Source of the DNA: JAPLDP01 sp964628285
Lineage (GTDB): Bacteria > Bacteroidota > Bacteroidia > Bacteroidales > JAGONC01
Reading direction: 5' to 3'
Length of the DNA: 64,000 nt
Assembly: GCA_964628285.1 (NCBI GenBank)
Contig: CAZVNP010000002.1
Location: forward strand, 1-64,000
Position numbers and translations under genes: made by a program. Each line of letters opens with the position of its first letter. The stretch's first letter is position 1. Under the pieces are notes generated by a model that made no database searches, had not been told where the DNA came from, and saw only the letters and a program-made list of their open reading frames with translations. Shown here one piece after another: positions 53,838 through 63,187 of this stretch.

Positions 53838-54649
53838 TATTTTCCACTTAATTTTCCTACTCATCAGGCATTTCGGTTTCGCCCCGTTTTTTATTGTGGT
53901 CGCTGGTCTCCACATAAATTCTATCCAATTTGGCCTCGGTAGTAAAAAACGTTCAAGACGAATCAAAAATCGGTGGTTCTCTTGTCTGTGTCATTCCGTT
54001 GTGTCGTTTCTTAAACTGGCCCGCTGACTTCTTCCTTTCCTCTACTATAGTGTGTCTATTACGTCAATATCCAGATGCTACGTGAGTATCAAATATATTT
54101 TCGTTTCGTAAAGCTACAAAAATTCATTTTCCCAAAATAAATATGTTTAAAACTTTTAAAAACGTATTATATGTCCCAATAAAACTGCATTTACGTCATA
54201 AATTCCAAAAAGCTTCATCATTCCTTTGGGAGGGGACGGTTGAGATCGCATAAGCACCGGCACTTCCCTGAAGGAATGAGATGCGGATACGAGAAATGAG
54301 TATACTGCTAACACATTCGTTAATACCAAAACGCCCCAAAAGGTCGGGGTGAAAAGGAAAGAATTTTTCGATAAACTGTGAAAAAGTTTGTAATATCCTG
54401 AAGACCAGAAGGCTATTGTGACCTATTGTGTCTATATAGTAACCCTTTTTTCACCACATCAGGCACATTGGGCACAATAGGATATACGAAAAGTGATAGA
54501 CGATTTATAATTTAATCCGGGGTCCTTTCTCATCTCGTTTCTCGTTTCTCGCTTATCGCTATTTGAATACACATTCCAGGTGAACCCGATTCATGTGAAT
54601 TCAGCTATATGAAGCTTCTTAAAAATTGCCGGGGGAAGGGATATTAATA

Positions 54650-54739
54650 AATATTCCAGGATTTATTTCAAGCGGGAGTTTCCCGATAGATCGGGATAAG
54701 ATATTCCGGGTGCTGTGCGCCAAATGAACGCCTGATTAT
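54650..54739 (+). repeat. Dispersed repeat, copy C
   Basis: Has the left block AATATTCCAGGATTTAT and the right block GCGCCAAATGAACGCCTGAT, separated by about 40 bases unlike those in copies B and D. Confidence 0.65.
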
Positions 54740-54860
54740 AAGTAATTCTTATTCAACTATGTGGTCATGTCTTGCAAGTGACATAAACAATGATTGTCAA
54801 TAACCTGATTGTGCTTTTCATACGAGATAGTTATTTAATGTTGTAACAGCATTTTATATG

Positions 54861-54868
54861 TAAATTTG
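54861..54868 (+). promoter_or_regulatory. -7 element of the TPR-HTH gene
   Basis: TAAATTTG, 24 bases before ATG 54893. It overlaps the in-frame TTG at 54866, so that cannot be the start. Confidence 0.5.
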
Positions 54869-54892
54869 TTTGTGCGTTGCAATTCTAACCGG

Positions 54893-56794
54893 ATGAAAAA
54901 GGTTTACAGGAAAGAAGTGATGTTTTGTAAACTCACGACTGTATTCATATGCGGTATTTTATGGGCGGCTCTCTTTGGGCAGGATCCCGGAACAGACAGT
55001 CTGATATTTAGACTGAAGGGTTCGGAAGGGAAAGCCCGGTTAGATCTTTTAACTGAACTTGCCATGCGATCCTCGAAAACAAATCCCGGTGCCAGCCTGG
55101 AATACGCCCGGGAAGCCCTTAATGTTGCACGGGAACTGGATGATCCTCTGCTGTTGGCGAACGCCCTGAATGGAATGGCCATCATTTATTTTTATCTGGG
55201 GGACCAGGATCAATCGCTTAATTTCCTGCTGCCATCGATAGAGGCGATGAAACAAGCATATGAAAATGACACAGCCAATCCGGAACTACCATACAGGCTT
55301 GCAGTGTTCTCAAGCAATGCCGGCAACGTATACAAAGGGAAGGGGCAGTTCGATAAAGCGCTGGAGCAGTTTCTTCTGGCCGAGGCCAACCTGGAGAAGC
55401 TGTTGGCCCGGGATCCAGACAACATGCGTATCCTTTCCATGCTCATCACCTGCTTAAACAACAAAGCACTTCTTTTACAGGACCTGCAGGAAAAAGAAAA
55501 AGCAAAGACCATTCTGCAGGAGGCCCTGAAAAGGAGCCGTTATCTGCATTTTCAGCAAGGGATAGCTATGTGTCTGAACAACCTGGGATTAATCGGGATA
55601 GAACAGGGATCATATCAGGAAGCCATGGCTATTTATACGGAAGCGCTCAGAATCAACCAGCAATTGAATGACAGCATTGCCATCGCCGGTACATACAACA
55701 ACCTCGGGCTCATCAGCGAAAAGAGCGGCGCTTCTCAGGAAGCGTTGACATATTACCAATCCTCCCTTGAGATCAGCCAACATTTGAAATACCTTTTCGG
55801 GGTGGCTAATACGTCAGTCAACATCGGAAAGATATTTACCGCCTTACATCAACCTGACAGCGCGGAAAGATACCTTGTCCGGGGATTGGAAGCAGCGAAG
55901 CATGGAGACATGATCCAATTGCAGCAACAAAGCCACCAGTACCTGACTGAACTTTACCAGATGAAAGGACAGTACCGCAAAGCACTGAAATCCTTACAGG
56001 AGTATACCGCAATCAGGGACAGCATGTACAATCTGGAACGGGCGAAACTAATCGCCGACATGGAAGCCAAGTATGAAACGGAGAAGAAAGAACGGGCAAA
56101 TGAGATTCTGAGAAAGGAAATCGACCTTCATAAAACAACAAAACAACTCCTGGTTGTTGTGGACTTCGCTCTTGTGATTGTCGTGGCCCTATTGGTTATC
56201 CTGTCAAGATATAAAAGCCGTATACTTAAACAGAAAACGGTTCTTTATGCCCAGGAGCTGAGGATGCAAACCCTGGAGATGGAAAAGCAGGAAATCGAGC
56301 GGAAACATTTGGAAGACCAGGTTTTTGCAAGCCAGGAGATCAACCGGCTGCAGCGGACCAAGCTGGACGAGCAGAACAGGAAACTGGCGGCATTCGCCAT
56401 CCAGGTTACGGCCAAGAATCAGATACTCAGGGATATCATCAGCGAGCTTGACCGGGTTTCCTCATCCGGGAATCAAAATCAGGAAGACCGGTATAGGCAG
56501 ATTCGGCAAACTGTGAAGGAAAATCTGAACCTCGACACGGAATGGGAGCAGTTCAAATTGCATTTTGAAGAGGTGCATCCAGATTTTTTCATACGGCTTA
56601 ATGAAACTTATCCCAACCTCACCCCAGGTGAACAGAAGATCTGTGCTTATTACCGGATCAATCTGGATACCAGCGAGATTGCCCGGATTCTAAATATCAC
56701 TCCGGCGGCCGTTCAGAAAAGCCGCCACCGGTTACGGAAAAAGCTTGGGATTGATTCCGGGACAGACCTGGCGGCGTTTATGCTGAAATTTTAA
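54893..56794 (+). CDS. TPR sensor with C-terminal LuxR-type HTH
   Basis: A 633-residue protein. The N-terminal hydrophobic segment resembles a signal/anchor; TPR repeats occupy residues about 60-380 (NALNGMAIIYFYLGDQDQSL, CLNNLGLIGIEQGSYQEAMA). A membrane helix (LLVVVDFALVIVVALLVIL, near residue 425) and a coiled-coil follow. The C-terminus is a LuxR-like HTH (LTPGEQKICAYYRINLDTSE, then RILNITPAAVQKSRHRLRKK). This architecture is common in Bacteroidota and probably senses an envelope signal through the TPR domain. Start 54893 follows from the promoter position. Confidence 0.82.
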   Translation: MKKVYRKEVMFCKLTTVFICGILWAALFGQDPGTDSLIFRLKGSEGKARLDLLTELAMRSSKTNPGASLEYAREALNVARELDDPLLLANALNGMAIIYFYLGDQDQSLNFLLPSIEAMKQAYENDTANPELPYRLAVFSSNAGNVYKGKGQFDKALEQFLLAEANLEKLLARDPDNMRILSMLITCLNNKALLLQDLQEKEKAKTILQEALKRSRYLHFQQGIAMCLNNLGLIGIEQGSYQEAMAIYTEALRINQQLNDSIAIAGTYNNLGLISEKSGASQEALTYYQSSLEISQHLKYLFGVANTSVNIGKIFTALHQPDSAERYLVRGLEAAKHGDMIQLQQQSHQYLTELYQMKGQYRKALKSLQEYTAIRDSMYNLERAKLIADMEAKYETEKKERANEILRKEIDLHKTTKQLLVVVDFALVIVVALLVILSRYKSRILKQKTVLYAQELRMQTLEMEKQEIERKHLEDQVFASQEINRLQRTKLDEQNRKLAAFAIQVTAKNQILRDIISELDRVSSSGNQNQEDRYRQIRQTVKENLNLDTEWEQFKLHFEEVHPDFFIRLNETYPNLTPGEQKICAYYRINLDTSEIARILNITPAAVQKSRHRLRKKLGIDSGTDLAAFMLKF

Positions 56795-56956
56795 TCCTAT
56801 CTTATGCCTTTCTACATTGTTATTGATTTTACATCTGACATTTCTCGTCCTTCGTTCCTCAGAAATATGTCCAGCATTTGTCCATAGGGAAAATTTGTTA
56901 TTTCATGGAATCATCCTTAATTTAGTTTTAATTTACGTTTAACATGATTAAATATC

Positions 56957-56962
56957 AAGGAG
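56957..56962 (+). promoter_or_regulatory. Shine-Dalgarno site fixing start 56972
   Basis: AAGGAG, 9 bases before ATG 56972. Confidence 0.5.
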
Positions 56963-56971
56963 AATTTAACC

Positions 56972-58801
56972 ATGAAGAAATTTATTGGAAACTTTACAGA
57001 TCCGACTGCCTGCATGATAAAATATTTAATGGCTGTAATCCTGCTATTATGTGTTATAAATATATCATGCAGAAAACAGGCAGTTTCTCCATTGCCTGGC
57101 ACAGCAGAAAACTCATTTATCAATGCTTGTTTCAGGGCCAGTCATAATTCCTATTCAGGTAATCAGAACGGGGGTCACAGAGGGTCCATAAAGCAACAAC
57201 TTGATGCCGGATTACGGTTTGTTGAATTTGATATACGAACTGAAAACGGATCATTTCTTCTGGGCCATGGTAGCCCTGGAGATGAAGTGTTCCATTCCTG
57301 TGGAAATCCCGGGTCAAACAATTTACAGGACTGGATTCATATCGTGGCTAATTGGTCGCGTCATAATTCAGGTCATATACCGGTTATATTGATGTTTGAT
57401 ATGAAAAACTTTTTTTCAGCATCAGTTCTGGTTGATTTGAATCAGATCGTAAAGGATTCGCTCAAGAATGCGCTTATGAAATCCAACGGCTTCAATCCCA
57501 ACAGCACATTGGATTCTTTAGCCGGGAGGGTGCTGGTCGTATTGTCGGGAAATGAAAGTTCCAGAGACATCTATTCCGCATTTAAGAATGACAGCCTAAT
57601 TTTCTTCGTCGAATATCAAATGAAGGATAATTCGGATAATTTGAAGGGCGAGCTGTTTTATGCGGCAGATGCATCCGGGGACTGTGGATGGGCTCAACAA
57701 GCACATCAGGATGGGAAATTCGTCCGCCTGTGGGACGTAACGAATGGAGATTGCCAGAATCCGGCTCCCAACTTGCCTGCCACTAATGAACCATTTTTCG
57801 GATGGTACGGTAGATACAGTGATGCGATACAAGCCTTTACTAAAATACCATATCCCAAGGTAAGCTGGAAAAATCCGGTTACACATGATAAAGGCATCCA
57901 CCCGGATGTGGCGATAAATCGTACCGGTTATGTGGTTGAAGTGCATCAATCAAATAATTACCACAATGAGTTATGGTACAATACCGGAAAGTTAAGTACC
58001 GATGGCAACTCTATTATCTGGTACACCGGAAACAAGGATGAACGGAATTATGACACAGGAATTGAACCGACTGTGGCGATCAATGACAGCCTGATTGTCA
58101 TTGAAGTGCACAAGTCGGAGAATACGAACGAACTATATCACAACATCGGGAAACTGAATACAAATACTCACCTGATCGACTGGATAGTCAAATCCCAACA
58201 ACATGATGAAGGTTTCCTACCCAATGTCGCCATCAATGAGAATAATGTGATTGTAGAGGTTCACCGCGGAAGCTCCAGCAATAATTTATGGTACAATGTG
58301 GGAAAATTCAACGGTAGCACGATACAATGGGGCGATATGGGAGACTATCGATTGTATACGACTGGTAATTATCCGTCTGTTGCAGTAAACGGTACAAATG
58401 TATTCGAGATGCATGCATCTTCTACGGAATACTTATGGAGTATAATTGGACAGCTTGATGAAAACAATTTTCGTATAGACTGGAAAGGAACCGATGGCGA
58501 TGTTACATATGCATATCCCTGTGAACAGAGTGGGAACACGATGCCTTGCCCGGCGCTGAATGAGACTTGTGGCCTGGAAGTTCACATCTCGTACCACTCC
58601 GGGATTTGGTGGAGCCCTTGCAAACAAAGCAATTCGCTCATGGCTATGGGTGCGAGCAAAAATATCTCCGGAGCATATATGAACCCTCTCGAAATGAAAA
58701 CCAGTCTGGATATGAATGAAGAAACCGCAATCATGATATACTGCAGCGGAGAGGAGGATCTTATTTATTTCGTTGGCAAACTGAATTCTCCGGATAAATG
58801 A
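56972..58801 (+). CDS. PI-PLC-like lipoprotein with C-terminal propeller
   Basis: A 609-residue lipoprotein (lipobox NISC, near residue 33). Residues 45-270 resemble the PI-PLC X domain: RASHNSYSGNQNGGHRG with the first catalytic His58 and FLLGHGSPG with the second His99, and FVEFDIRTENG. It should cleave a phosphoinositol-type or GPI-like phosphodiester, but the substrate is unknown. Residues 290-600 hold repeated HPDVAINRTGYVVEVHQS / EPTVAINDSLIVIEVHKS blades of a beta-propeller. The stop overlaps the next ATG (ATGA), so the two are translationally coupled. Confidence 0.72.
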   Translation: MKKFIGNFTDPTACMIKYLMAVILLLCVINISCRKQAVSPLPGTAENSFINACFRASHNSYSGNQNGGHRGSIKQQLDAGLRFVEFDIRTENGSFLLGHGSPGDEVFHSCGNPGSNNLQDWIHIVANWSRHNSGHIPVILMFDMKNFFSASVLVDLNQIVKDSLKNALMKSNGFNPNSTLDSLAGRVLVVLSGNESSRDIYSAFKNDSLIFFVEYQMKDNSDNLKGELFYAADASGDCGWAQQAHQDGKFVRLWDVTNGDCQNPAPNLPATNEPFFGWYGRYSDAIQAFTKIPYPKVSWKNPVTHDKGIHPDVAINRTGYVVEVHQSNNYHNELWYNTGKLSTDGNSIIWYTGNKDERNYDTGIEPTVAINDSLIVIEVHKSENTNELYHNIGKLNTNTHLIDWIVKSQQHDEGFLPNVAINENNVIVEVHRGSSSNNLWYNVGKFNGSTIQWGDMGDYRLYTTGNYPSVAVNGTNVFEMHASSTEYLWSIIGQLDENNFRIDWKGTDGDVTYAYPCEQSGNTMPCPALNETCGLEVHISYHSGIWWSPCKQSNSLMAMGASKNISGAYMNPLEMKTSLDMNEETAIMIYCSGEEDLIYFVGKLNSPDK

Positions 58802-59079
58802 AGGGAAGAATTCATCTGGAGATAGAGATTACCGGATATGTTCAGGAATTAAAATCCGTGTACTTTGAATTATACAAACAGGCGAGGCTTCTTGATATCC
58901 GGGGATTTATCAGATTCCGGTCACCGGATGTACTGTTTTTTGAATTAGAAGGAGACCAGAAGCAGGTCGACGCATATACTGACTGGTGCCGTACCTTTTT
59001 CCACTCCGAGAATACCCGGTTTACTATGCGGGAGCAAGGTCGCTTCATGCATTACAGTGATTTCTTCATCCGGGAATAG
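58798..59079 (+). CDS. Acylphosphatase-like small protein lacking catalytic residues
   Basis: A 93-residue protein. Its segment ITGYVQELKSVYFELYKQA, then GFIRFRSPDVLFFELEG, then the helix VDAYTDWCRTFF aligns with the acylphosphatase fold. The catalytic Arg of VQGVxFR is missing (Glu follows Phe here), and the catalytic Asn is replaced by Phe. It is therefore probably not an acylphosphatase, though the fold may be kept. The ATG overlaps the PI-PLC stop by four bases. Confidence 0.6.
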   Translation: MKGRIHLEIEITGYVQELKSVYFELYKQARLLDIRGFIRFRSPDVLFFELEGDQKQVDAYTDWCRTFFHSENTRFTMREQGRFMHYSDFFIRE

Positions 59080-59139
59080 TAAGTATAGATATTGAACTCC
59101 CATAAGTGGGGCTAATGATTTTATCAGCCCACGCCGGAT

Positions 59140-59735
59140 AAACATGACCACCTCCCGCCGGTAAGATTTTCAGTCTTCGCCGAATAAATTGACCACCCCA
59201 CATCGCTCAAAACTGACCACCCTGCTTTAGTAAAAATTACCTTGCTGATACCTGGTAACAGATTTTTCGTATTGGTACTATTTTACAAATATTGAAAATA
59301 AATAAGGCTGATAACCCTTATCTAAAAGAAATCACACGAATTGGGAAGCAAGAATTGCTCATTTTGGGCGACCTCAGCCCGTTGCCTTCAGATGCTCAGA
59401 GCCGGGTAACGTTAATGAAAATCATTGAGGACAGGCACGGCAAGCGATCAACTATCAATGCTTCACTGTTACACGTTCATCAGTGGCACGACATTATTGG
59501 TGAATCCACTATCGCAGACGCTATCCCGGATCGTCTGGACCATGATGCTCACCGTATGGAACTCATTGGGGAATCACTTTTAAAAAAAAGCAAATGAACT
59601 AACAGAAATTAATACATAAGAATAAAAATTATATATTGTTATAAGTATCATGTAAGATAAATATATACAATGAAAATGGGGAAATGTAGGGCGTGGTCAA
59701 TTTAAAACGGCGCTAACTGGTCAATTTAGTCGGCA
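59140..59735. mobile_element. IS21-family remnant
   Basis: Left end has three TGACCAC motifs (59143-59221), one as AAATTGACCA (59187-59196). The right end has two inverted copies, TGGTCAATTT (59694-59703 and 59718-59727). Between them lies only the C-terminal half of istB; istA is gone. The element is an internal deletion derivative, unable to transpose by itself. Confidence 0.72.
59292..59597 (+). pseudogene. istB: IstB fragment
   Basis: About 101 residues matching the C-terminal half of the IstB helper ATPase (LMKIIEDRHGKRSTIN, VHQWHDIIGESTIADAIPDR). The Walker B region reads LLILGDLSPLPSD where LLILDDFG is usual, so an essential Asp is lost, and the N-terminal Walker A half is absent. It is a decayed copy inside the IS remnant. 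Confidence 0.75.
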
Positions 59736-60110
59736 TATCTACTTATCTTAGTGCCCATTAGTGTTCTTAGTGCCTGAGTGGTAAAAAACAAACCTCAATC
59801 TTTCTTAAACCACTACAGCACTGAGGGCGGTCATGATTAGCGAATAGCGAGGAGCGAATAGCGATTTGCGAGAGAATCTAAAATCAATCCTTTGTATTTC
59901 CAATCATAAATCGCTTTCCACCTTTGTTCCGTCGCCAACCGTTTCAATTTCTTTTCCGTTGCCTTATATTCGCCCAGATAAGCTGTTAATAGGCATTTCC
60001 AAGCTTGCCATGGTTGAGTGTATACTGAAATATTCCGGGATTTATGTCAACCGGGCGCTGAGCGCCAAATGAACGCCTGATTATTATAAGCAGACCATCT
60101 ATATCTATGT
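59598..60110. other. Intergenic region after the IS remnant
   Basis: 513 bases including the IS right end, a TTAGTGCC-type dispersed repeat near 59750-59785, a GCGAATAGCG-type repeat at 59838-59870, and copy D of the dispersed repeat. No gene is supported. Confidence 0.45.
60028..60085 (+). repeat. Dispersed repeat, copy D (shortest)
   Basis: The left block (identical to copy B over about 31 bases) and the right block (GCGCCAAATGAACGCCTGAT) are almost adjacent, separated by a few bases. It defines the two conserved blocks of the repeat. Confidence 0.65.
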
Positions 60111-60476
60111 TTAAATTCTCTCCAGTGATTGGGTTTCTTTTGTAAATTCATTTCTCAAATTGCCGGTGTTGATATTATTCTCTGTCACAAACATCATCAG
60201 ATGGACTTCCTGATCAGCAATTGGTCTATGGAATACACCCTTTGGAACTATAATAAATTCACCTTCGAATACATCGATAATCTTGTTCTTAAAATCCAAT
60301 TTTAAATATCCTTTTATAACCAAAAACATCTCATCTTCATTATCGTGTCGATGGTAGGCAAATTCACCTTTTATTTTAACCAGTCTAATTTGTTGTCCAT
60401 TAAGTTCTCCCGCAATGCGAGGATTCCAATAATCATTTATCTGGCTGAGTTTTTCAGCAATATTTACTTTTTTCAT
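60111..60476 (-). CDS. Cupin-domain protein
   Basis: A 121-residue single-domain cupin. Motif 1 is YHRHDNEDEMFLVIKGYLKL with His, His and Glu as metal ligands; motif 2 is EGEFIIVPKGVFHRPIADQE with the fourth His. Such small cupins are often isomerases or binding proteins for sugars or small acids; nothing here narrows it. Confidence 0.8.
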   Translation of the reverse strand: MKKVNIAEKLSQINDYWNPRIAGELNGQQIRLVKIKGEFAYHRHDNEDEMFLVIKGYLKLDFKNKIIDVFEGEFIIVPKGVFHRPIADQEVHLMMFVTENNINTGNLRNEFTKETQSLERI

Positions 60477-60963
60477 AATAATCTTAATTAGTGATATTTA
60501 AAGATCTTGATGAGTACCATTTCAAATTTAAGCTTTTTCAACAATATTGCATTTTGGCCTGCTTACAATTCTTTATAAAAATTATAAACCTGCTCTTCTT
60601 CCGCTAAAACGGCATGTCACATGAAATATTGATTTAATTATTTTGAATGTAAAGATAAGAAGAATTTCCGAGATTATAAATTTTTTTTGCTCATGAGGGA
60701 CTTCTGATGGGATGAGGATCAGTTGCGGGTTGCAGGTTGTGGGTTGCGGGTTGCGAGTTGCGGGTTGCAGGTTGCAGGAAGGACTATAAGCTGCGAGTTG
60801 CAGTTAGGAGAGGTATGAGAAGTGAATAGCGCATAGCGAGGAGCGAATAGCGAAAGGCGATTGAAACTTCAACTGCCAATTGCTAATCCCGATAAAGGCG
60901 GGACGTCGATTCACTTCGTTCATCTCCGCTGACGACTTAAATCAGGTATCGTGTTAATCCTTT
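60477..60963. other. Intergenic region with heptad repeats
   Basis: 487 bases holding a GTTGCRG heptad array (60722-60777) and a GCGAATAGCGA-type sequence at 60823-60862 also seen near 59838. No gene is seen. Confidence 0.45.
60722..60777 (+). repeat. Eight-unit 7-base tandem repeat
   Basis: Eight head-to-tail units of GTTGCGG or a one-base variant (GTTGCAG, GTTGTGG, GTTGCGA). The sequence is non-coding in practice. Confidence 0.85.
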
Positions 60964-61421
60964 TCAATCGTTGTAAATGACAGGGCCATACTGTGAGAAG
61001 TTGACCGAACCGCTTATGCCGAATTTGTAAGTTTGTATAAAACGGTTCAGCAGGATATCGAATTGTTTTTCTTTTTCCGGATCGATCGCGGTGTTGAACA
61101 TGTATAAGAAATAATCGATGGAGCCGTCGGATTTGAAGTGGATGCGGTTGAAGCAGCGGGTGGTTTTACCCCAGGTGAAGTTATTTTTTTTCAGAAAATT
61201 GGCCAGACCCTTAACAGTTTTTTCCATGTATTGAAATATTCTTCCTCAAGGCCATAAAACACCGATTTGGTGGAATCGGCATCGAGATCGCTCATGTACA
61301 GGCTATCCAGGTGGGTCATGGATATTCCTTTCCCTGGGGCGTCATCGAAAGTGGTCGCAATCTGACCAACGGAAATCATTGAAAGAAACAGAAAGAATGA
61401 AATGGTGAAGAATGGTTTCAT
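60964..61421 (-). pseudogene. Secreted small protein, frameshifted
   Basis: The first frame starts at ATG 61421 with a signal peptide (MKPFFTISFFLFLSMISVGQ) and ends prematurely at 61191. The second continues from the T6 run (61218-61223) as ...GLANFLKKNNFTWG and ends at 60964. Adding one base to the homopolymer joins them into about 150 residues that read smoothly. Homology is not recognised. A -7 box at 61453-61460 excludes an ATG at 61451. Confidence 0.68.
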
Positions 61422-61452
61422 GAAATCATTATTAAAATTGCTGCCAACCAAG

Positions 61453-61460
61453 CAAATGTA
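61453..61460 (-). promoter_or_regulatory. -7 element of the frameshifted secreted protein
   Basis: TACATTTG on the minus strand, 31 bases before ATG 61421. Confidence 0.45.
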
Positions 61461-61615
61461 AATTCAACAAAGGCCGAACCTCTATGTAAAAACCAAAGAT
61501 GAGTTCAGTCATATTTACATGCACGTTAAACGAAGGAGTTGTATCAATACTATCTTTTCAATACATAATATCTTACATTGGCAGAATACTTCGATGTATG
61601 CAAAATCGCATTTTG

Positions 61616-62452
61616 TTATCTCAGGTTTTCTATGTCAGTGACCGGTACTGCTATTTTTATGTTTTCCTTTATCGTTTTAGCCAAACATGCAACCAACCAC
61701 GCCCTGATTAAATTGTTTCTGTCCGGTCCGGTGTTGATTTTTAAAGTTTTGAGTTGATCATTCAAGTCCAGGAATTCCTTTTCAAGACAGGCTTTGATGC
61801 CGGTATTATATGAGCCACATCCCTCAAATTCTTCCTCTCTGACTGCTTTCATCTGTCCTATTCCCTGCAACAATAAATCAAGATTTTTGGGGAAAGCGTA
61901 ATGGCAAATGTCCATTCTGCCTGCCTGAAGTTCAATATCCCTGAATTCTCCACCCTGCTGCCATTTCTCATAGGATTCCCAATCCCAAGTCAGCCGGGCA
62001 AGTAACAGCCTGACTAACCGTATTTTATCAGGGTTCTTATCACCCAGCCGTTTATGGATCTCCTTTCCAAGCGTTTTGTCATATTTGCCGGAAATTTCAT
62101 CCGGTTGATCATCGTTCAGCCATTCCTTTACGGCCCAGACATATTGTTGTCCGGTAAGACTTTTTCCTGTTGTATCACTATTCAATACACGCTCTCCATG
62201 CCGAATATGGTTTATTCCAATTTTTGCCGTATCCACCCCTGGTTCAAGGTCCAGGATTGAGTCGTTGATTTTTCTCAGATGTTGCCGGTACTTGAAATGG
62301 CAAACTTCAAATCTGGTGATGAGGTCACGAATTTTGTACACTTTATCGGGCAGATCTCCAAGAGTTTTTTCCAGATGATTTATTTTGACGATTTCAGGGT
62401 CCTGAGGCGAGATCTGAATATTTGACCAGGCTTTCATAGTTATGAATCTCAA
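61616..62452 (-). CDS. Protein of unknown function, 278 residues
   Basis: A soluble, charged protein without signal peptide. It has predicted helices throughout (LPDKVYKIRDLITRFEVC, PDKIRLVRLLLARLTWDWES) and many acidic and basic residues; nothing I recognise. Start 62452, or 62437 at the second Met. It lies between the frameshifted secreted protein and mazF and could belong to the accessory cargo. Confidence 0.6.
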   Translation of the reverse strand: MRFITMKAWSNIQISPQDPEIVKINHLEKTLGDLPDKVYKIRDLITRFEVCHFKYRQHLRKINDSILDLEPGVDTAKIGINHIRHGERVLNSDTTGKSLTGQQYVWAVKEWLNDDQPDEISGKYDKTLGKEIHKRLGDKNPDKIRLVRLLLARLTWDWESYEKWQQGGEFRDIELQAGRMDICHYAFPKNLDLLLQGIGQMKAVREEEFEGCGSYNTGIKACLEKEFLDLNDQLKTLKINTGPDRNNLIRAWLVACLAKTIKENIKIAVPVTDIENLR

Positions 62453-62593
62453 ATTATTTTAAAGGAGGGGAGTCTTTTATGCAATTTACTACAACTCTTA
62501 GCGGTCAAGCCCGATGCGGGGGAATGCGGGAGATAGAATACGATCCCGCGAATACGTAATATTGGTCTTAACTGCATGTTTATGCGGCATACG

Positions 62594-62938
62594 TTAATCG
62601 AGATCAAAGATTATTTTTAAATTGGATTTAATTTTTTCGATGATATCTTCCGGAGCAACGCTGATTTTTTTTATTAATCTTTTATTATCAATCGCTCTTA
62701 CTTGATCCATCATAATGTCACAAGCTTCATTAAGGCCACAGGTTCCCTTTTTCAAATGAACCCTCAGGATTTCAGCTTCTTTTTGAATATTAGTTGTAAT
62801 AGGGCAAACAATGGAAGAGGGATGATGCCGATTCAATAAATCAGTCTGAATAACAAGGACAGGCCTGATTTTACCAGGTTCGGTGCCAATAGTCGGATTG
62901 ATATCTGCAATCCAGATTTCAAATTGCTTAACCTTCAT
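62594..62938 (-). CDS. mazF: MazF/PemK-family endoribonuclease toxin
   Basis: A 114-residue PemK-like toxin: FEIWIADINPTIGTEPGKIR with the catalytic Arg in GKIRPVLVIQT and the second conserved part SSIVCPITTN. It cleaves RNA at specific sequences to block growth until neutralised by its antitoxin. The antitoxin gene just upstream overlaps it by 11 bases. All motifs look intact. Confidence 0.87.
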   Translation of the reverse strand: MKVKQFEIWIADINPTIGTEPGKIRPVLVIQTDLLNRHHPSSIVCPITTNIQKEAEILRVHLKKGTCGLNEACDIMMDQVRAIDNKRLIKKISVAPEDIIEKIKSNLKIIFDLD

Positions 62939-63158
62939 AATCGATCAATTCAAATTCATTGAGAACTTTTAGAGACTCTTCTTTGACAAGCTTTGACTCT
63001 TTTTCAAGTTTTGCAGAAAGAATTTTACGTTTTTGAATTTTGTTGTAAAATTCCAGGGCCTCGTTAATATATCGATTCCGAGGTTTATGAATTTGATTCA
63101 CGACAGATTCGGTTTCAGAAAAGACTGAATCATCAAGTTTTAATGATAATGTTTTCAT
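62928..63158 (-). CDS. Antitoxin of the MazF pair (RHH-like)
   Basis: About 76 residues starting MKTLSLKLDDSVF, a ribbon-helix-helix-type start (strand, then helix NRYINEALEFYNKI), with a charged C-terminal tail that should bind MazF. Start 63158 follows from the -7 box at 63180-63187; the frame's upstream ATG at 63194 lies before that box. It overlaps mazF by 11 bases. Confidence 0.78.
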   Translation of the reverse strand: MKTLSLKLDDSVFSETESVVNQIHKPRNRYINEALEFYNKIQKRKILSAKLEKESKLVKEESLKVLNEFELIDYEG

Positions 63159-63179
63159 AGTATTCACTTTTTTAAACTG

Positions 63180-63187
63180 CAAAGGTA
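63180..63187 (-). promoter_or_regulatory. -7 element of the mazF pair
   Basis: TACCTTTG on the minus strand, 21 bases before ATG 63158. Confidence 0.45.

Larger units (their letters stand above)
53838..54892. other. 1-kb AT-rich region without a supported gene
   Basis: Contains short sequences such as ATTGTGTCTAT repeated near 54050 and 54425, a CGTTTCTCG low-complexity run near 54535, and copy C of the dispersed repeat (54650-54739). The promoter of the TPR-HTH gene lies at its right end. No RNA gene was recognised. Confidence 0.45.

Noticed and set aside
60722..60777. The heptad array as a CRISPR
   Set aside because: Units are 7 bases without spacers.
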